This document shows positions 55,700 through 64,000 of a stretch of 64,000 nucleotides of DNA, in pieces. Below the pieces are notes generated by a model. The model ran no database searches and was not told the origin of the DNA. It saw only the letters and a list, made by a program, of their open reading frames with translations. The stretch spans positions 35,270,001 to 35,334,000 of the forward strand of contig CANTUV010000008.1 in NCBI GenBank assembly GCA_947685225.1, given 5' to 3'. Position numbers and translations under genes: made by a program. The number at the start of each line of letters is the position of its first letter. Position 1 is the stretch's first letter. This DNA is from Garcia nutans. Its lineage: Eukaryota; Streptophyta; Magnoliopsida; Malpighiales; Euphorbiaceae.

Positions 55700-58323
55700 T
55701 GTAACACTCTTATACCCTATATACATACAATACATATTTTCAACATATGTAAAATACGCATATATGTTAAAAAAAATATCACAGACCGGTTTAATAAAAA
55801 TTTTCACATTTTTATTATAAAATTTCAAATACTAAATATATAAAATTAAATAGTATATAAGTATTATTTACTTGCTATAGTAACCCGAAATAACATTTTA
55901 TATAAAAATCTCTGGAAAAATTCGCCAGAGTTTTGTCTGTTATTTGGACATTCCCAAAATTCAGCAAAACACAACCTCCATAAAATAAACACTCCCAATA
56001 AAATCAATTCATCATTTCACCAATACTTCTCAATTTCTCCATATTTTGTCAAAATACTTATATATAGGTATATATATCAACAACACATATAAGATCCCAT
56101 CTTAAACAAATTATTCAAAACATTCTTTACAATTTACAATATATACTTCAAAAACATATCATAATATACATAATATCAAAATATACTATAATATCAAATA
56201 TGTACATGTTGGCAACTGGCTCTGATCTTGATGTACCTAAAAATAACTCTTCAAGCTTAATAAATACAAACCTAGACCTGACCAGGTCTAGTAGAACTCT
56301 CTGGCTCTACTAAAACATCCATGTCACCTGCTTGACGAATTACAATTGCACTAAGTCGAAGTCTAGTGGTACGAACTTTGGTAATAACAATAATCCAAAT
56401 GTAATGTCAATGAACAACACAAATATATGTCACAACTCATAAAATTATATCTCATTATATTGCTCAATTGTATCACAATTCATAATTCACATTAAAGCAA
56501 AGACAAGCATGGGCCCAAAAGGATCTAATATGCTATTCAAATTTCAGAGTTACTGTTTTGGTCTATAATGACACCATGTGTCTAGCCCGTAGGCAATATA
56601 TCCATGGATAATCCAACTAGATCTGAGCTTATGACATAGTCTTTTCACTCAGTCTAGCTTCAAGGATTTGTTTTTGAGGCTTACGACCTGGTCTTTTCAC
56701 CCCAAAAATACCAGATTTACCAGCTGGACCTGGTTTACGACCCGGTCTTTTCACCAGCCCAGCGTTTAGCCAGTAGGCAATCATAGGCATGCCGGCAAAC
56801 ACAGAACTCTGAAATTGAATAACATACTAGACACACAATTTATTCATATTTCTCATTATTAATCTCTTTCCCATTTTTCACATATTCAATCTAGGCACAT
56901 TGCCTTATTTTCACATTTTTTTCTCACTTTTCTCATTTTTCACATCTTTCTCATTTTTCTTAATTTTCTCACTTTTCTCATTTTTGTCAATATCAATTCA
57001 TTTTATTATACCACATATCTCATTTTTGCATTCACAACACATTACCCAATTACTTTGGGTATTTCCACATAATATGCATATTTCACTTTTTACACAATTT
57101 AGCCATTATCAATGGCTTTTTACAATGTATTTAACACATATATGATATTACAAATGTCATAGCACATTATTCATACACAATAAGTAAACCAAATAGCTTA
57201 ACACATTTTTGCAGCCAAAATTTGTTAAGTCCAATTGTTATGCAAATATAAACATTTTATTCAAAGTTTGTACATACCTCCACTAGCAACCCAAAGCAAG
57301 CTTAAAACAACCTCCAATCCTATCTTTCCAGCTTGCCCTTCACAACTTGGATGAAGTAAAATAACCTCCCTCAATGCCTAAACCAAATGTGATAGCAAAT
57401 AATCATTTAGTATCACATTTAATGGCAATTCCAATATCAAACCTTAATTTAACAACACTCCTAAAAATTTTCAAAAATTGAGTCTTTCCTCACTTTTACT
57501 TAGTAAATCCATATTAATCCACTAAATTATTGTTTTGAGTTTATTTATATCATTACAAACATATTTTAACATGTTTAAACCAATTATATTAATTAACCAC
57601 ATGCTTATGTTCAAAACCCTAAAATGGCATAACCTTCACCATTGAAGGATCTCCATTCCAACTGAATCCAATTATCATTTCAATCTTATTTCCACCACTT
57701 ATATCATTAAATAACATTATTTAAGCATTAAAATCAAACAATTAATCATTCTTTGAAAATTCACTTTTTCAAAACCCTAAATCAATACTACCATCTTCAA
57801 ACTCTATCCAAACTTAACTAAATCCATCATTTGATTTTAAAATCCTTGTTTATGCATCAAAACAACACATTTGGAACCAATTTGCATAATTAAAACTCAT
57901 GATTTCAAAAATTCAAATGTTCCATAACCCTAAATTCTTTCTCTTCAACCAACTTAACTCAAACTTAACTATTTCTTTAATCCAACCTTAAAATCATTGT
58001 TAATCACTTAAAATAACTTCATCCATACCCAAATAGACAATTAAATCTTAGAACTTCAAAAACCCAAAATACACATATTCAAACTTTCATGAAATCTAAA
58101 TAAAGAAGTTGAAAACTTGCTAATTTTGCTGGAAATCACCAAAAATCCACTTTAAACTTGTTAAATCCTTCAATTTGTGGAGTATGGAAGAATCAAATTC
58201 TTGGTCCAAGCTCCCATGGTGGCCGTCCCTTGGTGGAGAAGAAGAAGATGAAAACAAAATTTTATTTTCTCTTTCCTTTCTTCTTTTAATTATAACCATA
58301 CATATATATTAAAACAATTTAAT
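55700..58323 (-). mobile_element. Tekay LTR of subfamily B, interrupted
   Basis: On plus it starts TGTAACACTCTTATACC at 55700, after Athila gag, so it is a 3' or solo LTR in minus orientation. It follows 43624-46593 until 58323, about 330 bp short of the expected end, where another LTR begins. The rest presumably lies beyond the window. The double hairpin near 56328-56370 is badly decayed. Confidence 0.8.
56525..57277 (-). other. Candidate LTR intron plus complementary arm
   Basis: Minus strand: donor AG|GTATGTAC at 57277, acceptor ATTTCAG|AG at 56809, 469 bp, the longest of the series. Arms 56806-56830 and 56525-56550. Confidence 0.5.
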
Positions 58324-59524
58324 TGTAACATCCCGAATCCCAGATTGGTAAGAAACAGACATAGAGTATGTGATTTAGGCTTAGAACAAAGAAGTTTAGA
58401 ACATGACCTATAACTTGAGCTCTAATTTCATCCAAGTTAATGACAAAATTAGAGAGTCTCAAAGAAGACTTAATTTTTCATTTGTGTCTTATCTAGAATT
58501 ATGACTTGAAATTACTCAATTTGGAGTTGTAAAGAATAAGATATGATGGATTTAGTAGACAATGTGCAAGCTGCCTCAGGACAGCATAGTAGGCTTGACA
58601 TCGAAGGACTGTCAAAAATCAGATATAGTTCGGATAGACCTGAAATTTTGACACAATGTAGCCCCGGATGTCTAGTTTCAGTGGGAATAAGAATTACTTA
58701 ATTTGGAGTTGTGAGTAAAAGGATATTAATAAGGAAATATAGCAAGGTCAGGAAGGGATATCAAAAGGACCTAAGTAAAAATTTCTCAAAAATTAGGGGC
58801 AACTATGTAAACTCAAAAATTAAGAGTCAGAAGTTCTTAATAGTGCCCATATCCGACCCCGAAAGAATATTCTCGAGATTAATCGGGTCATAACCGTGGG
58901 TTTTAATTTTTCCCGAAAATGCACGGTTTAAAAGTTACAATCGATTAATCGCTGGAGGGTATTTTGATATTTTCACACCCTAGACTATAAAATTACAGCA
59001 CAAGAAAGTTGAGGGGGTCAAAATATGAATAAAAGGAAGCCTAATAGCTTGCAAAATAAATAGATAAAAGAAGAAGGCAAGTGGACCAATTAAAAGTGGC
59101 CATTTTTGCTATAAGGTGTACCAATTGGAAGTCAACATCTATACCAACATATTTTCACCACTCATGGCTGCCATTTGGATCAAAATAAGCTAAGGAAAGA
59201 AAATAAAAGCCCTCTCTTACATGGTGAACTCATCCAAACCATAAGAGAAGGAAGAAGGAGGTATTTTTCCAAAGTTTAAGGCTTTTGGTTGAAGATTTTG
59301 GTGACAAACAAGATTATAAGGTAAGAGAAACCTATCTCTAGTCTTAATTTCATGGATTAATGGTTAATTTAAAAGATTGAAATTAGGGTTCATGTAGCTA
59401 GATTTGGAGAAAATTCAAGAAATAATTATTTGAAGGATTTGATGAAAGAAATAATGGTTTTAAAGTTAGAGGAGATTAGATTGAGGAAAAATTGGCAAGA
59501 AATGAATTGGTAGCTTATGTTTTC
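58324..59524 (+). mobile_element. Start of a different Ty3-type LTR, interrupted
   Basis: Starts TGTAACATCCCGAATCCC and reads 1.2 kb before being cut at 59525. Features are a cgggtcataaccgtggg stretch and a leader-like purine-rich region near 59240. It has no long open frame and does not match the other LTRs here. The TGTAACATCCC start suggests another chromovirus-type LTR; the lineage is uncertain. Confidence 0.55.
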
Positions 59525-59981
59525 TGTAATATCCCAAAGTGTGCCCTAGAAGTTTTAATGCAATTGTTGTTTGATTGGAATTAGATGTATAAATGTTTTT
59601 GTAAAGGAAATGATTGTGTTAATGGAATGTATATGTTGTATATATGTTAATATATATATAACATATACGTTGGTCAAATGTAGAGTCAAGGGGAAAAGAT
59701 ATTTTAGTTTGGGATGTGTGAAATTACTATAAAGGACACTTGATTAAGAAGAAAACTAGACCATATGAGAAGAGGGTATATTAGTAATTGTGCTTGTAGA
59801 ATTGCTTGGTGGAGATTTAAAGAGGAAGAAAAGGTTGACTTGTATTCATTTTCTTTTCTTTGCATTTCTTGGCCGGTTACCAAAGGGAAAGAGAGAGCAA
59901 GAGAGGTCTTCTAAATTCTAAGCTCAAATTGAAGGAAGAATCAAAGGATTAAGTTGGAGATTTGTGGAATTTCTTCAAATT

Positions 59982-59990
59982 AGGTAAGTA
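59982..59990 (+). other. Conserved donor-like site 1
   Basis: AG|GTAAGTA with GT at 59984, 459 bp into the LTR, followed by ctctcttg as in 8467 and 558. Confidence 0.45.
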
Positions 59991-60369
59991 CTCTCTTGTT
60001 TTCCTTTGTTATTTTTGAAGTTGTATTTGAAGTGAGTTTTGATTTGTTGAGATTATGATTTGGTGGGGTTGAGATGTAATTATAAGTGTTTAAATTGGTT
60101 GTAAGTTAAATTGGTGTTGGTTTTGGTTTGAAAATGGTAAGTTGAGTGGATATTGAAATTGAAAGAATAAGAATGATGTTGGTTTAGGGTTTTGAAGTGG
60201 TATGTGTTTAAATGTGTTATTAATGATTTGTTTTTGAGAGTATTGTGATGAATATGTAAAATAAGTGTTAATGACATTGTATATATCCATTTGAATGAGG
60301 CTATGTTGTGCACAATGAGTTTAAATGCAATTAAAAGAGTTTTGGTCACGTTTAGGGTTTTGTTCATGT

Positions 60370-60632
60370 GAGACACGGCCAAACCAAAGAAGGAACACAG
60401 CCAAGACTTAAGAGTTTTGGGAGACACGGCCAAGTTCAAGGAAATTTGGCCGTGTTGGATGAATTTTGGAGAGACACGGCCATTGGCTTGGCCGTGTCCC
60501 TTGACTGTGTTTGCTACTGCCTGAGTTTGGTTGAGAGACACGGCCGTGTCCCTTGCCCGTGTCTGCCTCTGCTTGATTTGATGTTGAGAGACACGGCCAC
60601 AAGCTTGGTCGTGTCCCTTGAGTGTGTTGGCC
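60370..60632 (+). repeat. Palindromic-word array
   Basis: gacacggcc and ggccgtgtccc words, including gacacggccgtgtc at 60537-60550, with ctactgcctgag and gtctgcctctgc spacers. It resembles the LARD LTR array closely. Confidence 0.8.
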
Positions 60633-61057
60633 ACTGTGATTTTTCCTTGCTCTTCTTACATGGATGAGATTGAACTTACATTTGATAATGCATATGATAC
60701 TATATGAACAAGGTTATATATTATGCATTGTGAATCTTGTGAATGGTAATGTGTTATATGAATAATGTTGTGTTGTGTACAATGTGGGATATAATGTGAA
60801 TATTGATGAGGCATATGAATTATGGTAATGTAAATTAAGACATAAAGAGATGTGAGATTAATGTTATGAAATATGACATGTAATATGTGATATGTATAAT
60901 GAGGAATTGCTTTGATGTTAATGAATATTATAATGATGTGAATGATATGGTTGAAACATGTCTAGATGGTATGAGTAAATAATGATATGTTTGTTTAGTC
61001 AATGTAATTGATTATGGATATGTGAAAGATGAAGTAATATTAAAAGATATAAATGAG

Positions 61058-61350
61058 CGAACCTATCTGCCTCCTGCGAAACCATGCGGACCCTGAGTTT
61101 GGGCAACCGATCTTGGACTACCGACCTGGTTGGGGGAAGGTTCAGTACAGTCAGTATTACATACCTATCTGCCTCCTATGGAACCATGCGGACCCTGTGG
61201 ATTGGGCAACCGATCTTGGACTACCGACCTGGTTGGGGGAAGGTTCGTTACTGATAGTTTTATACGTACTTATCTGCCTCCTGCGGACCCTTGGGATTGG
61301 CAGTAGCCTGAGGCTCAGTGGGCAACCGACCTGGTTGGGGGAAAGTTCTT
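61058..61350 (+). repeat. GC-rich tandem repeat, three units
   Basis: Units of about 90-105 bp contain tatctgcctcctgcg, ccatgcggaccctg and gacctggttgggggaa. The last unit is rearranged. It occupies the place of the CTTGAAGC repeats in other LTRs. Confidence 0.8.
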
Positions 61351-61516
61351 ATATGAAACCATAGTTGGTTGGTTATATTGATAAACTTTGAATGAGTATA
61401 ATAGATGATGATATAATTATTGATATAATGAAATGTATATTAATAAGTATGATCCTTATTGATTGATTATATGATATTGATATTAATATTGCATATTATC
61501 AGTATGGTTTGTAGTA

Positions 61517-61553
61517 CTGAGCTGTGGCTCAGCGCGATAGTGTTTGTTCGCGC
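61517..61553 (+). other. Double hairpin with compensatory change
   Basis: CTGAGC-TGTG-GCTCAG (61517-61532) next to GCGCGA/TCGCGC (61532-61553), then AGGTGAT. Stem I again shows G:C in place of A:U. Confidence 0.65.
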
Positions 61554-61906
61554 AGGTGATAGAGGTGAACCTGAGAGCTCCTCGAGACCAAGTGAGACTA
61601 GACATTGAGGATTTTATTTTGGGACTTAAAGATCAGAGAAGGGCTGCCAATCATGTATATATTTTATGTTTTGTAAACTTTGATTTATAACACATTTGTA
61701 ATAACTTCCGCTGTGAATTGATAAACAATTTTATATATGGTGTCTTTTGGATTTCTTATAAATGTTTGAGATTGGTTTCATTTATTTCCAAAGATATTTG
61801 TTGTGTCTGTTTAAACTGTGGCATTTTCTATATTTGGTATACATATTTTACGGTCGTTTAAGCATGCTTGGTACGTATACGAGATATAGGGGTGTTACAA
61901 TTGTTT

Positions 61907-61923
61907 TGGTATCAGAGCCTAGG
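61907..61923 (+). other. Primer binding site
   Basis: TGGTATCAGAGCCTAGG, seven bases after the LTR end; complementary to initiator tRNA-Met. Confidence 0.9.
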
Positions 61924-62050
61924 TTTGAGATTCTCAACCTAGGTCAAGTGTAAGAAAAAGAGTGTTTTGATTTTAAAAAGTGGATTTTTGAATAACGTAC
62001 ATGTTTGGTATTGGCAGTCTCTGATCTTTAATGAGAGGTATTCTGTTGTG

Positions 62051-62057
62051 TTTGCAG
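62051..62057 (+). other. Acceptor-like TTTGCAG before gag
   Basis: TGTTGTGTTTGCAG|ATATAGG lies 12 bases before the gag ATG and is conserved in three elements of the window. If paired with the CAG|GTGA at the LTR hairpin (GT at 61556), it would remove about 500 nt including the primer site, giving an mRNA that can be translated but not reverse transcribed. Confidence 0.4.
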
Positions 62058-62069
62058 ATATAGGTTGTG

Positions 62070-62897
62070 ATGGATTCTCACTCACGTCAGTCAGTCGAGG
62101 GTAGTGCTGAGAGTATAGCTCCTAATGAGATTAGAGAGGGAGCTAGAGTGAATAGTGCTGGAGAGGCACCTACTTCTATGTCAGGGGGACCAGCTGGTGA
62201 AGAGGTTCCACCAGTTTGGCTTAGGCATGTGATAGAGGCCTTGAGGCAAGCACCAGTGCAACCACCGCCACCACCCCCACAGCCTTTGGTATCAGTGAGA
62301 CAGTATGATAAGCTAAGAAAGTATGGAGCAGAAGATTTTCTAGGTACCATTAATCCAGCTGTAGCAGAGCAGTGGCTAGATAAAGTACAGAGAATATTTG
62401 TTCAGTTGCAAGCCACTCCAGAGGAAAGATTTGATTATGCAAGATCATTGTTGCAGAAGGACGCATATGACTGGTGGAGGACAGTGCCCCATGCTATGGA
62501 TGACCCACCAACATTGTCCTATGTTGACTTTCTAAGAGAGTTTGAATTGAAGTATACTCCAAGGGAGTATAAAGATGTGAAAAAGATGGAGTTTTTGAGC
62601 TTGAAGCAAGATCACCGGACTGTGACGGAATATGAGCTAGAGTTTATCCGATTGAGCCAGTATGCTGGGGGTATTATATCTGACGAGATAGATAGATGCA
62701 GGAGATTTGAGGAGGGACTGAGACCCTCTATCATGTGTCTGGTGGCTGGATCTAGATATCATGATTTTTCCCAGCTTGTATCAGCAGCTAGGAGTGTGGA
62801 AAGAGCTCAGGTTATTGCAGCTGCTTCAGTGGAAGAGATCAGGATTAGAAGGCCCCAGTTTGAGGCAGGGTCTTCTTCTGTGAAAAGAGGTAAATGA
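62070..62897 (+). pseudogene. Plus-strand Tekay element: gag
   Basis: ATG at 62070 opens MDSHSRQSVEGSAES. Then come a PPPPPPQP segment and the capsid region with KYGAEDFLGTINPAVAEQWL, YDWWRTVPHAMDDPP, EFELKYTPREYKDVKKMEF and EFIRLSQYAGGIISDEIDR. The frame is intact for 275 codons and closes at TGA (62895-62897), where the nested relative has glycine (GRGSF). Past this codon the same frame continues into the zinc knuckles, so a single nonsense change separates gag parts. Confidence 0.9.
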
Positions 62898-63716
62898 AGT
62901 TTTATTCCTCGGGTTAATAGGAGTCAGAGGCCAGCTGGTAGGTCAGCACAGTTTCGAAGACAAAGATCTAGACCTACAGTTTCAGAAGTGAGTGCTCCTA
63001 CTCCAGTAGTTCAGAGATCCACTCCACTTATATGTGCTCAGTGTGGGGGTTATCATAGAGGTGTTTGTTGGAAGAGTAGTGGACCCGCTGTATGCTTTAG
63101 ATGTGGATCTCCCGATCATTTTGTTAGAGATTGTCCTGAGAGACAGGAGCGGATGTCAATAGATACTGCAGCTTCTCGACCTAGTGTGAGAGGAGATCGA
63201 GGAGACAGGGGTTTCAGCAGAGGAGGCAGATCTGGGTTTAGTGCTAGAGGAGGTTCTACATCTATGGAGAGTAGACCAGAGGGGGTTGGATCTTCTCAGA
63301 GGATTTATGTGATGCAGAAGCAACCAGATGCTTCAGCAGTCATTGCTGGTATTTTCTCTTTATTTGATACTTCAGTACTTGCTTTGATTGATCCTGGATC
63401 CACACATTCATATATTAGTGCATCTGTTTTGCCTGTATCTGATGTGCATGCTGAATCCCTAGGATTTGATGTGTTAGTAACAAATTCGTTAGGGCATAGT
63501 GTGATTGTCAGTAAAGTGCACCGAGGTAGTGTAGTAGTGGTTCAAGGTGAGGAGTTCCTTGGAGATTTGATTGAGATGCCTTTTAAGGAATATGATGTGA
63601 TTCTAGGCATGGACTGCTTATCTAGACATGGAGCTGTGGTTGACTGTCAAAAGAAAGTTGTTACCTTGAGAACCAGTGATGATAGAGAGGTGATAGTATC
63701 TAATGAGCAGGGATAG
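62898..63716 (+). pseudogene. Plus-strand Tekay element: zinc knuckles and protease
   Basis: Same frame as gag. CAQCGGYHRGVC and CFRCGSPDHFVRDC knuckles, an Arg/Gly-rich linker, then protease with LIDPGSTHSYIS and YDVILGMDCLSRHGAVVDC. It ends in TAG (63714-63716) in place of the glutamine of EQRQLASL in the nested copy, a C-to-T change. Confidence 0.9.
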
Positions 63717-64000
63717 TTAGCATCTTTGTTTGTTTCAGCTGTTACAGCTAGGAGATTGATTAGAAAAGGGTGCGATGCTTACCTTGCTTATGTTGTGGAT
63801 ACTAGAGTAAAGGGTTCTCAACTTAATAGTATACCCACAGTCGCAGAGTTTCCAGATGTCTTTCCAGAGGAGTTGCCAGGGTTGCCTCCTGAGAGAGAGG
63901 TGGAGTTTGGTATTGAATTATTGCCTGGTACCACTCCTATCTCCATTACTCCTTATAGAATAGCACCTGCTGAGCTGAGAGAACTGAAAGTGCAGTTACA
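63717..64000 (+). pseudogene. Plus-strand Tekay element: protease end and start of reverse transcriptase (cut by window)
   Basis: Same frame again, open to the end of the window: LASLFVSAVTARRLIRKGCD, FPDVFPEELPGLPPEREVEF and TPISITPYRIAPAELRELK. These lead into the reverse-transcriptase fingers. The catalytic part lies outside. With only two nonsense codons in 1.9 kb this is the best-preserved gag-pol start here. Confidence 0.88.

Larger units (their letters stand above)
59525..61899 (+). mobile_element. 5' LTR of a plus-strand Tekay element
   Basis: 2375 bp, TGTAATATCCC to GGGGTGTTACA, followed by a primer site and gag. It carries donor 1 (59984), a palindromic-word array, a tandem repeat and the double hairpin. 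I do not see the donor-2/acceptor pair or its complementary arm in this subfamily. Left flank ttttc; the right end is outside the window. Confidence 0.92.

Noticed and set aside
60080..60634. A 184-codon minus frame in the Tekay LTR.
   Set aside because: Antisense to the LTR leader, passes through the palindromic array, low complexity, no domain.

Overview
The window is plant nuclear DNA from a repeat-dense, probably heterochromatic region, most likely of a flowering plant. No host gene is visible. Everything I can recognise is LTR retrotransposon: Ty3/gypsy Tekay(Del)-type chromoviruses with long LTRs (about 2.4-3.0 kb, tRNA-iMet primer site), Athila-type elements (primer site of the TGGCGCCG type), one Tat/Ogre-type element, and a scrap of a SIRE-type Copia element. 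They are nested in one another. All calls come from reading the sequence and the conceptual translations. Family names come from recognised motifs, not from a database search.

Layout. 1-10695: a non-autonomous Tekay-like element (two LTRs around 3.3 kb of non-coding DNA), its 5' LTR split by a solo LTR (26-2624, duplication attgg). 10696-17384: a minus-strand Tat/Ogre-like remnant (gag scrap, primer site, LTR), the LTR split by another solo LTR (13563-16296, duplication ataac). 17385-22200: end of a Tekay-like LTR, 3' end of a plus-strand Athila element, SIRE-type scrap, deleted Tekay scrap. 22206-26705: 5' half of a minus-strand Athila element. 26706-27543: unassigned remnant. 27544-46593: a minus-strand Tekay element whose two LTRs belong to different subfamilies, interrupted inside reverse transcriptase by a complete 9.9 kb Tekay element (32335-42209, duplication tacca). 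46594-55699: a minus-strand Athila pol/gag interrupted by a 6.5 kb gag-only Athila derivative (48539-55089, duplication ttagg). 55700-61899: three nested LTRs. 61900-64000: leader, gag, protease and start of reverse transcriptase of a plus-strand Tekay element that runs off the window. Most coding regions are broken, mainly by single nonsense codons that fit C-to-T decay.

The most interesting signal is in the Tekay-type LTRs. Although the LTR subfamilies have diverged widely, they keep the same ordered set of small signals: a GTAAGT donor about 450-530 bp into the LTR, an array of ACACGGCC/GGCCGTGT-like palindromic words in most copies, a second donor (usually GTAAGTAC), a branch-point-like CTAAT with a TTTTCAG acceptor 300-470 bp later, a downstream arm complementary to that acceptor (mismatches mostly G:U-compatible in the sense RNA), and a double hairpin with compensatory changes next to an invariant CAGGTGA. 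I read this as a candidate structured, alternatively spliced leader. The palindromic-word arrays also occur in the unrelated Athila LTRs of the window.
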